A stretch of 64,000 nt of DNA from an uncultured Pelagimonas sp. Its GTDB lineage: Bacteria; Pseudomonadota; Alphaproteobacteria; Rhodobacterales; Rhodobacteraceae. The position numbers were made by a program, and so were the translations under genes. This document shows positions 18,690 through 28,003 of this stretch, in pieces. The stretch's first letter is position 1; each line of letters starts with the position of its first letter. The notes below the pieces were generated by a model. That model was not told the origin of the DNA, did no database searches, and saw only the letters and a program-made list of their open reading frames with translations. The stretch spans positions 603,701 through 667,700 of the forward strand of contig CANMPP010000002.1 in assembly GCA_947499735.1 (NCBI GenBank), given 5' to 3'.

Positions 18690-19634
18690 TTATTGGTTCA
18701 GCATCTCACCGACACGATCAAAGGCTTCGGTGTCAGTTTCGATTTGGGCAGCTGCGTCAGTTGCATCCTGCCAGTAGACCAACGCACCTGTATCCGCCGC
18801 CAGCTTTTGCGCCCGCTCGGACGCCATCGCCTTTTCTGCGACTGCGATGATCTTTTCGCGCACATCTGCAGGCGTATCTTTATGGACGAACAGGCCGTTC
18901 CACAGCGACAGGCTAAGATCAGGGGCAATCTCTGCAACCGTCGGCGTTTCTGGGATCAGCGGAATGCGTTCGCCACCGATGGATGCCAGAACTTTCACCT
19001 TGTCTAGACATGGCAGGATCAATTGCAGTGTGGTGTTGATCACGTCCACATCACCAGAGGCCAGCGTGTTGCAATCTAGCGCATCAAATGGTGCATCTGC
19101 GGCATAGGCGAAATCCATTTGCTTCGCCAAGGCCATTGTCACGCGGGTCGGCACAAGCGGGGCACCAAAATGGCCCAGCACCACGTCGTTTTCCTTAGCG
19201 TAATCCGCCAGTCCTTGCATGTCATCGTAAGGTGCGGAGCCATTGGCAGCGATCACAAATGGGTAGGTTAGAAAGTTGCCCAGTGGCTCAAACGGCGATG
19301 GGTTCAAGTCTGGGATGCCGATCTGCGGACCGACGACTGGGATAGCGACGATAAAAGATCCAACCGTGTAACCGTCAGCAGGCGCATTGGCGACAGAAAC
19401 CGCGCCGGGAAATGGACCGCCGCCGCCGCCGGGACGGTTCACCACTGCAGCGGCAACACCATAGGTGTCTTGGAAATCTTCAGCGATCATGCGGGTCAGA
19501 ACGTCTTCGAGATCACCCGGAGGCCAAGGCACGACAAATTCAACAGGTTTTTCGGGGTATTCGGCCTGAACGGCGCCAGTTGCGGCTGCGACACTGAGGG
19601 TCGCAACGGAGATGATTTTGGTGAGATGTTTCAT
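18690..19634 (-). CDS. tctC: Tripartite tricarboxylate transporter, periplasmic binding protein (TctC family)
   Basis: About 314 residues with a cleavable signal peptide (MKHLTKIISVATLSVAAATGAVQA by position 24) and the family start YPEKPVEFVVPWPPGD, then VVNRPGGGGG. It captures the substrate in the periplasm for TctAB. I prefer the ATG at 19634, which has a GGGAG ribosome-binding site and begins the signal peptide directly, over the upstream in-frame ATG at 19664. It is the first gene of the tctCBA-ALDH-UPF0261-AEC operon and lies divergent from the IclR regulator. Confidence 0.93.
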   Translation of the reverse strand: MKHLTKIISVATLSVAAATGAVQAEYPEKPVEFVVPWPPGDLEDVLTRMIAEDFQDTYGVAAAVVNRPGGGGGPFPGAVSVANAPADGYTVGSFIVAIPVVGPQIGIPDLNPSPFEPLGNFLTYPFVIAANGSAPYDDMQGLADYAKENDVVLGHFGAPLVPTRVTMALAKQMDFAYAADAPFDALDCNTLASGDVDVINTTLQLILPCLDKVKVLASIGGERIPLIPETPTVAEIAPDLSLSLWNGLFVHKDTPADVREKIIAVAEKAMASERAQKLAADTGALVYWQDATDAAAQIETDTEAFDRVGEMLNQ

Positions 19635-19748
19635 TTTGGAAGCTCCCTTTGGTTCATTATTCAAACCGATGTTGCGAAAAATAGATTGAAACTTGTTGAG
19701 CTCTCTGTCAATCGTGGAGCAGTCAGATGGCGAAAGGAGCAGGTGAAA

Positions 19749-20552
19749 ATGACCGTAATTTCAAAAGCGCTGACGCTTTTAGATCAGTTTTCTGAAACCC
19801 AACCAGAAATCGGTTTGTCCGAATTTTGCCGCTTGTCTGGTCATGACAAAGCCACAACCTATCGGTATCTTACATCCCTAGAAAGTGTTGGATTCGTGGA
19901 GAAAAATCCGACATCAAAGGCCTACCGCATGGGTCCCATCGTCTTGCGTTTGGCCCAAGTCCGTGAACAAACCGTGCCTCGTAAAAACACCGTAATTGAA
20001 CCTCTGGATCAGCTTGCGGAAAAAATAGGCGAAACGGCACATGCCACGGTCTTATCTGGCGACAGGCTTATCACGCTGGCGAATCGTGACACGCGTCGCT
20101 ACTCGACGCGCGTTGTCGTCGACATTTCAGACTTTCCGCTCAATGCCACGGCTTCTGGTATCGTTTGCATCGCATTTGGTCCTGAAACACTGATGCCCTC
20201 CGCGCTAGAAACAATGCGCCGTTTCACGTCCACGACACCAACGACCGCAAAAGCGCTGCATCAGGCGGTGGATTTTGCAAAGGCCAAAGGCGTGGCGATT
20301 GCAGATCAAACTTATGAGGAGGGTGTGCGCTCGATTGCGGCACCCCTTTTTGACCAAAGCGGTCACGTCGCCGGTGCGGTCGCGATTGCCGGGCTAGTTG
20401 GTCGCATGACCCCTGATCGCGACCCAGAGGCCGCACGCGCTGTGACGATGGCCAGCTTGCAGATTAGTGAAAGCTGGGGGGGCAAGGTTCCCGACGCGCT
20501 TCAAGATTTATGGAAACGGAACTGGGGCAATCCCTCCTCGTCCCACATTTAA
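19749..20552 (+). CDS. IclR-family transcriptional regulator
   Basis: 267 residues: N-terminal winged helix-turn-helix (about 5-65, with the helix segment LSEFCRLSGHDKATTYRYL) and a C-terminal IclR effector-binding GAF-like domain (ETAHATVLSGDRLITLA, ATASGIVCIAFGP, RSIAAPLFDQSGHVAGAVAIAG). The frame is open further upstream, into the divergent tctC gene, but the ATG at 19749 follows an AAAGGAG site at good spacing and gives the normal family length. It probably controls the divergent tct operon and the aminotransferase gene 18 bases downstream. Confidence 0.92.
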   Translation: MTVISKALTLLDQFSETQPEIGLSEFCRLSGHDKATTYRYLTSLESVGFVEKNPTSKAYRMGPIVLRLAQVREQTVPRKNTVIEPLDQLAEKIGETAHATVLSGDRLITLANRDTRRYSTRVVVDISDFPLNATASGIVCIAFGPETLMPSALETMRRFTSTTPTTAKALHQAVDFAKAKGVAIADQTYEEGVRSIAAPLFDQSGHVAGAVAIAGLVGRMTPDRDPEAARAVTMASLQISESWGGKVPDALQDLWKRNWGNPSSSHI

Positions 20553-20570
20553 AACTGACAGGTGATACAC

Positions 20571-21917
20571 ATGAAAGATTCAAATTTTTTGCGTGAAAAT
20601 AACGGAAAATACTTTTGGCACCCGATGACTTCGCCGCAAGACAGCCACGAGATCCCTCCAAAGATTATTGTCGGTAGTGAAGGTGTAAAAATCCGCGACA
20701 TTGATGACAATGAAGTCGTCGATGCTGTCGGTGGCTTGTGGAATGTGAATTTGGGTTACTCGTGTGATCCGGTGAAAAAGGCAATCGCCGATCAGCTGGA
20801 GACGCTGCCCTATTATTCCACATTCCGCGGCACCTCCAACGACGCGGCGATTGAATTGGCCTATGAACTGGCCGAGTTCTTTGCACCAGATGGCCTCAGC
20901 CGCGCGTTTTTCACCTCGGGAGGGTCGGACAGTGTGGAAACCGCCCTTCGTTTGTCGCGCCAATATCACAAACTGCGCGGCGAGCCTGGCCGGGTCAAAT
21001 TCCTCAGCCTCAAAAAGGGCTATCACGGCACACATATGGGCGGAGCCAGCGTCAACGGTAACGCCAATTTCCGCACCGCCTATGAACCGCTGTTGCCCGG
21101 CTGTTACCACATTCCTGCGCCTTACACCTACCGCAACCCGTTCAATGAAACGGATCCTGCGAAATTGGCTCAGTTTTGTGCGGCTGCGTTAGAAGACGAG
21201 ATCGCTTTCCAAGGCGCAAATACGATTGCCGCAATGATTATGGAGCCGATCTTGGGCGCCGGTGGGGTCATCCCGCCACATGAAAGCTTTGCACCTATGG
21301 TGCGCGAAATCTGCGACCGCCACGGCATCTTGTTGATCACCGACGAAGTTATCACCGCCTATGGCCGCACGGGCGCGTGGTCTGGTGCACGTTTGTGGGG
21401 GATTAAACCCGATATGATGTGCACCGCCAAGGCTATCACCAACGGTTATTTCCCCTTTGGCGCCGTGATGATGGGCGAGAAAGTCGTGGAAACATTTGAA
21501 AGCAGCCCGCAAGCGCGCATTGGCCATGGCTATACCTATTCAGGTCACCCCGTTGGCGCAGCCGCTGCACTTGCCTGCTTGGCCGAAACCAAACGCCTGA
21601 ATGTCATCGAAAATGCAGCGGCCCGCGGAACACAGATATTCGAGGGCTGTAAAGCGCTGATGGAGAAACATTCCATCATCGGCGACGTGCGCGGCGGTCA
21701 TGGCCTGATGACAGCTATCGAACTGGTCAGCGATCGGGCAACCAAAGCGCCCATCAATCCGGCCGTCGCGGCAAAAATCGGTGATGTGGCCTACGAAAAC
21801 GGAGCACTTGTGCGCATCTCCGGGCCTAATATCATCCTGTCTCCACCACTTGTCCTGACAGAAGCGGACGTCAGGATCATCGTGACAGCATTGGACAAAG
21901 GCATGAGCGCCCTTTAG
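20571..21917 (+). CDS. Class III pyridoxal-phosphate aminotransferase (omega-aminotransferase type)
   Basis: 448 residues with the class III fold: FRGTSNDAAIELAYELAEFF, the PLP-phosphate loop FTSGGSDSVETALRLS, the cofactor Asp in LLITDEVITAYGRTG and the Schiff-base Lys in CTAKAITNGYFPFGA. Such enzymes move an amino group from an omega-amino acid or diamine to pyruvate or 2-oxoglutarate. The start is the ATG at 20571, with AGGTG just upstream, rather than the GTG at 20562. It follows the IclR gene. With the divergent aldehyde dehydrogenase it suggests catabolism of an amine taken up by TctABC (inference). Confidence 0.93.
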   Translation: MKDSNFLRENNGKYFWHPMTSPQDSHEIPPKIIVGSEGVKIRDIDDNEVVDAVGGLWNVNLGYSCDPVKKAIADQLETLPYYSTFRGTSNDAAIELAYELAEFFAPDGLSRAFFTSGGSDSVETALRLSRQYHKLRGEPGRVKFLSLKKGYHGTHMGGASVNGNANFRTAYEPLLPGCYHIPAPYTYRNPFNETDPAKLAQFCAAALEDEIAFQGANTIAAMIMEPILGAGGVIPPHESFAPMVREICDRHGILLITDEVITAYGRTGAWSGARLWGIKPDMMCTAKAITNGYFPFGAVMMGEKVVETFESSPQARIGHGYTYSGHPVGAAAALACLAETKRLNVIENAAARGTQIFEGCKALMEKHSIIGDVRGGHGLMTAIELVSDRATKAPINPAVAAKIGDVAYENGALVRISGPNIILSPPLVLTEADVRIIVTALDKGMSAL

Positions 21918-22186
21918 GCTTTCATCACCTCGACATTTCCACATCACAGGTAACACGGCTGCAAGTGTTTGGAAGCGCATATCGAGTTCTGCAACGCTGT
22001 ATTGAGAGTACCTATCAGTGTCAGCTATGGGCCGCTTGCAACAATAGTCCTTAAGCGTCGAAACTCGACAGCTTTGGTAACAAAGACCGCCTAGACCGGC
22101 TTTTCAACGAACCTGAATGTGTTGCGTTGAGAAGGTACACAAAACCAACTGGTAGTACAGTTCGCAGGTTGTCGATCTTGTGATGA

Positions 22187-23143
22187 TTATGCATTCCAAA
22201 CAACGCGAAAACCCTGGTGAGTTGTTGTGCTGTCTGGTGTATTTCCAATGCGTGCGGCGATGCGATAGCGGTAGCAATAGCTTCGGTGGCACAGAAATGA
22301 CCCGCCCTTTAACACTTTGGAATTAGGTGGGATATCACGACGTTCGCGCGCGGCTTTCTTTAACGACCTCACGCGATGGGCATCAGCACTCCATTCCCAA
22401 ACATTTCCAACCATGTTGTACAAACCGTATCCGTTTGGTTCAAATGATGTGACAGGTGCCGTTGTTTTCCAGCCGTCTGCCGCGGTATTTTCAGACGGAA
22501 ATACCCCCTGCCAGATGTTGCAAGGGAACGTCGATGTGTCATCCGGTTCACTGTCACCCCAAGGAAAGCGTACATCCCCAAGACCACCGCGTGCAGCATG
22601 TTCCCATTCGGCCTCGGTGGGCAGTCGACCGCCGGCCCATTTGGCAAAACTCGTAGCATCATTCCATGAGACATGAACAACAGGGTGGTCAGGCAAAAAC
22701 AAACCACCGGGTGTTTCGGGTCCATTGATCGCGCGCCAATTTGCGCCGTCCACGCAGCGCCACCATTCGGTGCCCGGCACGGGGCGGGCGTTTTTCTGCG
22801 CTGCTGGCACATCGCGCCAGAATACAAAGGACCATCCCCAGCGTTCTGCGTCTGTTACGTAACCCGTCTCATCAACAAAGGTTTTGAATTGGGCATTTGT
22901 GACCGTGGTAGGGCTCATCCGAAAGGGTTTGACGCGTTTCATCCGCAACGGGCTTTCGCCATCACCGGGGATCAGTTCGGTTCTGGTCCCTAGATAGGTC
23001 TTGCCGCCCGGAATGGGGACCGCAGAGGCCGATAGATCGCACTGGACGGCACAGGCCACGTCGCTGCGCGACAGGTTTGGTTTACTAGGCTGGGTGGGCG
23101 AACAACAGGACGATTGTGGGCTGGTCTGTTTGCTTGGATGCAT
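22187..23143 (-). CDS. Formylglycine-generating enzyme (SUMF1 family)
   Basis: 318 residues; copper-dependent oxidase that converts the active-site Cys of sulfatases to formylglycine. It is a genuine FGE rather than a generic SUMF1-domain protein: the C-terminal GGSFLCHRSYCYRYR holds both catalytic cysteines (Cys285 and Cys290), followed by NTPDS and QGFRV as in characterised enzymes. RLPTEAEWEHAARGG and NMVGNVWEW are also present. The N-terminal 45 residues are Cys- and Ser-rich and of unclear role. It lies just downstream of the Cys-type sulfatase it presumably matures. It converges with the aminotransferase gene. Confidence 0.94.
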   Translation of the reverse strand: MHPSKQTSPQSSCCSPTQPSKPNLSRSDVACAVQCDLSASAVPIPGGKTYLGTRTELIPGDGESPLRMKRVKPFRMSPTTVTNAQFKTFVDETGYVTDAERWGWSFVFWRDVPAAQKNARPVPGTEWWRCVDGANWRAINGPETPGGLFLPDHPVVHVSWNDATSFAKWAGGRLPTEAEWEHAARGGLGDVRFPWGDSEPDDTSTFPCNIWQGVFPSENTAADGWKTTAPVTSFEPNGYGLYNMVGNVWEWSADAHRVRSLKKAARERRDIPPNSKVLKGGSFLCHRSYCYRYRIAARIGNTPDSTTTHQGFRVVWNA

Positions 23144-23217
23144 CCTGCTGTCCGTTCTTAACTAAATATCCGGCCCATCGCGCACTGCATATGGGCCGGA
23201 CCTGTGATGTATTCTGA

Positions 23218-24501
23218 TTAGTCAGCTGTGGCCACAAGAGCCGTGCGCTGAGCGGTCAAGGTCTTTACCAGTGCCTTTTCCATATCAGAGATCCCGTCAG
23301 CAAGCAGGTTGTTTTGTTCTGTCGGGTCTTCCATCACATTGTACAGCGCTGGATCTGCACCTTCGGCGGCGATGACTTTAAAGTCACCTTCGCGGTAAGC
23401 CCAGCCGTAATTACCGCCCCCTTGGGTTTCACGCTCTGTGAAATGCTCGATGTAAAGGAAATCACGTGACCCTTCGCCGCCGGCCAAAACCGGGCCAAAG
23501 TCAATGGAGTCTGGAGAATTGAATTCACCCTCAGCCAAACCGACAATGGTCGCGGTCAGATCGGTTGTGTTGACAAAATCATCGACGCGGCGGGGTTCGA
23601 TCCCCGGGCCCGTTACGATGAGCGGGACATTGGTGCCGCTGTTGTAAAGTGTCGCCTTGGCCTGATGATCGCCATAGAGCCCACGCGTCACTTGATTAGG
23701 GGTGCCGTTGTCACCGATGAACATGACAATCGTGTCTTCCGGCACCTCAGAAAGCAGTCGCCCAATTTCAGTGTCGAGCGCCTGTAGCATGGCCTGATAA
23801 TACGGCAGCGGATTCTGCGAAATCGTGTCTTCATCGTCGACAAGGTCATCAAAGCTATGCAAATCACTTGGCGGCAGGTGGAATGGGGAGTGTGGAGCGT
23901 TATAAGCCAGCCACAAGAACCACGGCTGATCCTGACCATCAATCCAGTCAATCGCACGATCTGTCAAAACGGTCGTGGAATAGCCATCAACCTGCACAGA
24001 ATCTCCGTTCACATCAACGGCCGTCCATTTGAAAAAATCTCGTAGACCGCCTGATGTCGCGCCGAAATAGTCCGAGATCCCCATATGGGCCGGCGCATCC
24101 GGGCTGCTTTGGCTTCCTGTCAGGTGCCATTTCCCGATGAGGTTGGACGCATAGCCCGTTGGGGCCAGCGCGTCAAAAATGGTATAGGTGTCAGTGGACA
24201 ACTCATCACTGCCGTCTGGAGCAACAGGCGCGCCAATCCCGGTGCGGAATCCGTACTGGCCGCTCATCATGGTTGCGCGCGTGGGCGAACAGGTTGGGGC
24301 GGAATGGGCGTTTTCAAACACAACACCCGTTTCGCACATGGCCTCGATGTTTGGCATAGGCGCTTGCTGATTTTTCACTTGGTAACAGGCTGAAGCGTCC
24401 AATCCCATGTCATCCGCGATGATCAAAAGGACGTTTGGTTGGGCCAGAGCCGTCGTGTCCGCTAGCGCAGCCAGTGTTGCGGCAGGTAACAAGTTTCTCA
24501 T
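23218..24501 (-). CDS. Secreted sulfatase (Cys-type)
   Basis: 427 residues with a signal peptide ending about residue 20. Alkaline-phosphatase-superfamily sulfatase: metal-binding Asp30/Asp31 in LLIIADDMG, the formylglycine signature CSPTRATMMSG starting at Cys71, IGKWHLTG, and a later FIGDNGTP with further metal ligands. It hydrolyses a sulfate ester outside the cytoplasm once Cys71 has been modified by the FGE encoded next to it. Sequence alone does not fix the substrate. It is part of the minus-strand set of exported-protein genes. Confidence 0.93.
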   Translation of the reverse strand: MRNLLPAATLAALADTTALAQPNVLLIIADDMGLDASACYQVKNQQAPMPNIEAMCETGVVFENAHSAPTCSPTRATMMSGQYGFRTGIGAPVAPDGSDELSTDTYTIFDALAPTGYASNLIGKWHLTGSQSSPDAPAHMGISDYFGATSGGLRDFFKWTAVDVNGDSVQVDGYSTTVLTDRAIDWIDGQDQPWFLWLAYNAPHSPFHLPPSDLHSFDDLVDDEDTISQNPLPYYQAMLQALDTEIGRLLSEVPEDTIVMFIGDNGTPNQVTRGLYGDHQAKATLYNSGTNVPLIVTGPGIEPRRVDDFVNTTDLTATIVGLAEGEFNSPDSIDFGPVLAGGEGSRDFLYIEHFTERETQGGGNYGWAYREGDFKVIAAEGADPALYNVMEDPTEQNNLLADGISDMEKALVKTLTAQRTALVATAD

Positions 24502-24631
24502 GGGTTTCCCTCTAGTTTTATGGTGTCGCGAGCAGTTTTTGTGTGCGTCCCAATAACGGTTTGGTCATGATGGGACCTGAGCGTTCGGAGGCCTTAAGAG
24601 GTCGCAACATCTGACGTTCACCGGAGGCTTG

Positions 24632-24658
24632 CGAAAGCAGAATAGATGTCTGCTTTCG
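24632..24658 (-). terminator. Stem-loop between the RCC1-like gene and the sulfatase gene
   Basis: CGAAAGCAGA, a 7-base loop and TCTGCTTTCG form a perfect 10-bp stem, 35 bases beyond the RCC1-like stop codon. No run of T follows on the minus strand, so it may be a processing or attenuation hairpin rather than a strong intrinsic terminator. Confidence 0.45.
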
Positions 24659-24692
24659 AAGAGGTCCGCGTCCATGTATGCCTGCTGAAACC

Positions 24693-25640
24693 TTATGGAT
24701 ACCGGGCATTGGCGGCTGGCAAATCACTTTGTTGACCACCGTAATCAGCGCCCCAGCAGACAATATCGTTGGACCCGGATTCAATGGCGCAACTGTGGGC
24801 GTAGCCGAGCTTTGCCGGTAATGCTGCAAAGGACCCTTCGGGGGCAGCGGTCGGGTCGGCTGGCGTTTTGACCGGGCCGGATGGCTCGTCAAACACACGA
24901 CCTTGGCACAGGACCTGATTATCGATGGTTAGTGCACAGTAGTGATAAAACCCTGCGGAGATCTGCTGGAAGCGCCCTTCTAAAGCTTGCGATTGCCCAC
25001 GATCAAAGCGTGGCTCACCCCAGCAATGCATCGCCTGATCCGTATCCAAGCCACAGGTATAATCACGGCCTGCGGAGATTTGGGTAAATACCACACCCTC
25101 AGGCACGTCGAGCTTACCGATCGTGTCTTCCCCCCAGCAATCCACGTTGCCTTCGGCCGTTAGGGCGCATGAATGGAACCAGCCATTCGTCACATAAACG
25201 TACTCACCTTGTGGAGGATTGAATAACTCTGCGACGGCTTTTTCGTTTTCGGTATCGCCCCAACAGAAAAGAGACCCTGCAGTGTCAATGCCGCAGGCGT
25301 GGTAGTAACCTGCATCTACATCGACAAAGGTCTGGTCGCTTGGGCAAAGTTCTTTGTAAACGCCCCAGCAACTCGGGTTGCCAGCTTCGTTCAGACCAAT
25401 GCTTTGCCGTCCGCCACCGGCGACTTTGACAAACGTATCATCAGGCGTGCCAACACTGCCGCTGGACCCCCAGCAGACGGCCTGCTGATCCTCATTCAAT
25501 ACACATAAATGGGAAGCGCCCGAGGCAAAGTTGCGCGATGTGTCGATGTTCAGGTCTGCGCTGCTTGCAAGATTGGGCACAAAAAGGCCCAAGGCAAACA
25601 GTGCACTGAGGGCAATAGTTTTGTCAGCTATTGATTTCAT
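24693..25640 (-). CDS. Exported RCC1-like repeat protein
   Basis: About 315 residues with an N-terminal signal peptide (SALFALGLFVPNLASS). The mature part has seven repeats of roughly 38-45 residues, each ending in a Cys-Trp-Gly type motif: CWGSS, CWGVY, CWGDT, CWGED, CWGEP, CQGRV, CWGAD. Each is preceded by a short H-x-C-x-L segment, so every blade could hold a disulfide. This pattern fits a secreted seven-bladed RCC1-type beta-propeller; binding partner unknown. I start at the Met eight codons inside the longest frame (25640), which begins the signal peptide; 25664 is the alternative. Confidence 0.75.
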   Translation of the reverse strand: MKSIADKTIALSALFALGLFVPNLASSADLNIDTSRNFASGASHLCVLNEDQQAVCWGSSGSVGTPDDTFVKVAGGGRQSIGLNEAGNPSCWGVYKELCPSDQTFVDVDAGYYHACGIDTAGSLFCWGDTENEKAVAELFNPPQGEYVYVTNGWFHSCALTAEGNVDCWGEDTIGKLDVPEGVVFTQISAGRDYTCGLDTDQAMHCWGEPRFDRGQSQALEGRFQQISAGFYHYCALTIDNQVLCQGRVFDEPSGPVKTPADPTAAPEGSFAALPAKLGYAHSCAIESGSNDIVCWGADYGGQQSDLPAANARYP

Positions 25641-25688
25641 ATTTAATTTCCGATCGCTCATCATTTTTGTACGAATACGCGCAGGCCG

Positions 25689-26216
25689 TTATTCGGCGCG
25701 CAGTTCCCATGTTTGGTATGGGGCGCGATCGTCGCTACAGGATTGCAGCGTCAGTGATTTGATCTGATGGTCGGATGTACCACCCCGGCCGCGGGTCGTA
25801 TCTTCACCGGCTGTGAAACACAAATCCATTGCAGAAACCGGTGACAGATGCCCGTCTTCGGTCAACGTGATGTTTTGCATGTCGCCGTTATCACAGGCCG
25901 CCAATTCAATGCTTGCCCCAGCGGCAAGATCAGAAACAGTGGCGCAAACATCCCATTCCGGCATGAAAAGCTGATTTTCTCCGACATTTGCCTCGTCAAA
26001 GACCTGATCCACACCAGGCTCGCCCTGATACCGGTAGCAGGTATGCGTCTGAAGGCCCCGTTCTACATTTGCATTTGTCTTGCTGCCGGAAATATCGAGA
26101 CAATAAAAGTCGAGATCTCCATCAAGGCGGTCCGTCAACATGACCTCTGCAGTATCTGCTGTCGCAGCGCTGGCGAGTGGTATGAAAACGACGGTTAAGG
26201 CGGCTGCTAATTTCAT
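25689..26216 (-). CDS. Exported Cys-rich beta-trefoil-like protein A
   Basis: 175 residues with a signal peptide (MKLAAALTVVFIPLASAATA). The mature part has regularly spaced cysteines and a C-terminal YQTWELR motif like the QxW signature of ricin-type beta-trefoil lectins. It is paralogous to the protein at 28004-28528: the order of motifs (THTCYRYQG, then a central VCATV, LAACD, LCFTAG, LTLQSCSDD) parallels its partner. The lectin assignment is tentative and no biochemical role is claimed. It lies downstream of the multicopper oxidase gene. Confidence 0.6.
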   Translation of the reverse strand: MKLAAALTVVFIPLASAATADTAEVMLTDRLDGDLDFYCLDISGSKTNANVERGLQTHTCYRYQGEPGVDQVFDEANVGENQLFMPEWDVCATVSDLAAGASIELAACDNGDMQNITLTEDGHLSPVSAMDLCFTAGEDTTRGRGGTSDHQIKSLTLQSCSDDRAPYQTWELRAE

Positions 26217-26323
26217 GTTTGGTCCTTTACAAAACGGTATTTCAAGATTGGTACGTGTCGCTTTGGAATTTCCGTCGGCTGTAGGACGACGGCTGGTATT
26301 CGTGACCTCGATGACGGGTATTT

Positions 26324-26360
26324 GAACCGGTCATGGCCCCACTTACCTTGGGCCCGGTTC
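26324..26360 (-). other. Interrupted stem-loop downstream of the multicopper oxidase gene
   Basis: GAACCG (26324-26329) pairs with CGGTTC (26355-26360), and GGCCC (26335-26339) with GGGCC (26350-26354), with a one-sided bulge of five bases. It sits in the 214-base gap between the oxidase and beta-trefoil genes and lacks a T tract, so an internal processing or partial termination signal is possible. Confidence 0.35.
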
Positions 26361-26430
26361 CGGTCGTTAGAGGCGACACATGGCGACGTGCGACGCGACA
26401 TGCGCCGCACGTACGAAATCGGCACTGTGG

Positions 26431-27927
26431 TCAGCCGTCCACAACTTCGACGATTTGCATCATGCCGCGGTCTTCGTGGGCCAAGACATGGCAATGGATC
26501 ACAAACATGCCTGTGAAGCTTTCAAATCGCGTTTTGAACGTTACCGATCCAGACACACCGTTTGCGGCAGTCGGCACGCCAAGCGTATCCTGCCAACGAC
26601 GAAGAGGGCTGTCTGAGGGCAGTTCTTCGCCATCCAAATGGGTCACAAAGAATGGATTGACGTGGATGTGGTAGACGTGAACCATCCCGGTTTCATTGGT
26701 AACGGTCCATTCTTCGGCGGTGCCCAGCGTCATGGTTTGCTCTACGTCGCCATCAAAGCTTTCCCCGTCAATCGTGTCGCCGCGCGTGAATGCAACAGTA
26801 CGGCGCGACAATTCAGTGTCGTCGAAAGGTGTCAGGCCTGCCCTTGGCAAAGCGTCATCATCAGACCATGTCATTTCGACAGGATCCCCAGAAACCTTCA
26901 TATTGATGTCAAAAACACGCAACTGGCGTGTTGCATTTTCGGCTTCTTCATCGTTTTCGATTTCCTCATAGTCAGCAGGGACATGCACGATCAAATCGAG
27001 GCGGTTGCCTGACGACAACATTGCCGGGTTGAGCCATGGTTTATCGGCGTTCTTTAGATCGACGGGAATGCGTTTTTCTAATGTGAAACCATCATAGGCG
27101 ATCAAATAAACCTCAAGACCGGCAAGGCTAAGGCGCGGCAGTTGGAAGTTTTGTCCATTGCCCATACCGTTGATGATGCGCCAACGTTCAACCGATCCGG
27201 GCACAAGTTCCAGCGTCGGATCCGTAACCCCGCCGCCTTCTTCAAAGGCTTCGATCAAACCATCATTTGACAGGAAAAGAATTCGCTCTTTGGCCTCGGC
27301 GATATAGTCCGGCATAGAGCCGGGGACATCTTCAACGATCAGCGGTCCCGCTAACCTCTGGCTAACCTGATCGGCCGTCGCACCGTGTTTGTGCGCGTGG
27401 TACCAGAACGTGCCGGTCATATGGTCTGCGGGAATTTCAAACCGATATTGGGTGCTGCCCCAGACATAATGCGTGTCCGCTGCGCCATGGTGCGAGTGAC
27501 CATCATCCGCGCACTCGACGACCTGCTCCTGTGGAACCAAGGAAACAAAGACGTTGTCTGAAAAATACTGACCACTGGAATCGAATGAAGGCGAAACATG
27601 CAGACCATGAGGGTGCAGGTTTGTTGTATTGACGCCATGTGCTTGGTTCATGTTGTCGGTGCAATCGTCATTCTTGGCGGGCAGGGAATTGACCAATTCG
27701 ATATCCAAAGCCTCGCCCGGCGAAACGCGCATGACCGGGCCCGGAAAGACGCCGTTATACGCCATCCCGCGGTTCAGTAAGCTGCCCGTTTCTTGTACGT
27801 CTAGCCGGTATTTCGGGGCGAATTCCTGTGCACGGGCTGGGCTGGGTCCGATCAGTGCTGACCCGAAAGATGCCGCCGACAAAACGGAGGCACTTGTGAG
27901 AAGCGCTTGGCGGCGGTTCATTTTCAT
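26431..27927 (-). CDS. Tat-exported multicopper oxidase
   Basis: 498 residues with a twin-arginine signal (NRRQALLTSASVLSAAS). All copper sites are visible: HPHGLH (His105, His107), FWYHAHKHG (His177, His179), HVYHIHVNP, and HCHVLAHEDRGMM (Cys479 as type 1 ligand, His484, axial Met489). It couples oxidation of a phenolic or metal substrate to reduction of O2 to water in the periplasm. An insert with a His/Asp-rich stretch (DDGHSHHGAAD, about 141-151) may bind extra copper. It lies between two paralogous exported-protein genes and is divergent from a two-component system. Confidence 0.92.
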   Translation of the reverse strand: MKMNRRQALLTSASVLSAASFGSALIGPSPARAQEFAPKYRLDVQETGSLLNRGMAYNGVFPGPVMRVSPGEALDIELVNSLPAKNDDCTDNMNQAHGVNTTNLHPHGLHVSPSFDSSGQYFSDNVFVSLVPQEQVVECADDGHSHHGAADTHYVWGSTQYRFEIPADHMTGTFWYHAHKHGATADQVSQRLAGPLIVEDVPGSMPDYIAEAKERILFLSNDGLIEAFEEGGGVTDPTLELVPGSVERWRIINGMGNGQNFQLPRLSLAGLEVYLIAYDGFTLEKRIPVDLKNADKPWLNPAMLSSGNRLDLIVHVPADYEEIENDEEAENATRQLRVFDINMKVSGDPVEMTWSDDDALPRAGLTPFDDTELSRRTVAFTRGDTIDGESFDGDVEQTMTLGTAEEWTVTNETGMVHVYHIHVNPFFVTHLDGEELPSDSPLRRWQDTLGVPTAANGVSGSVTFKTRFESFTGMFVIHCHVLAHEDRGMMQIVEVVDG

Positions 27928-28003
27928 GGGCGGTATTTTTTAACAGTTTTCATACGCGTAACATGTCCTTTCAGGTGACCTATTGGTTGGTCGCGATATT
28001 GTT

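Noticed and set aside
24518..24898. A 126-codon minus-strand frame overlapping the RCC1-like gene
   Set aside because: It is out of frame with the repeat protein and lacks a domain; the Cys-Trp-Gly repeats show which frame is real.
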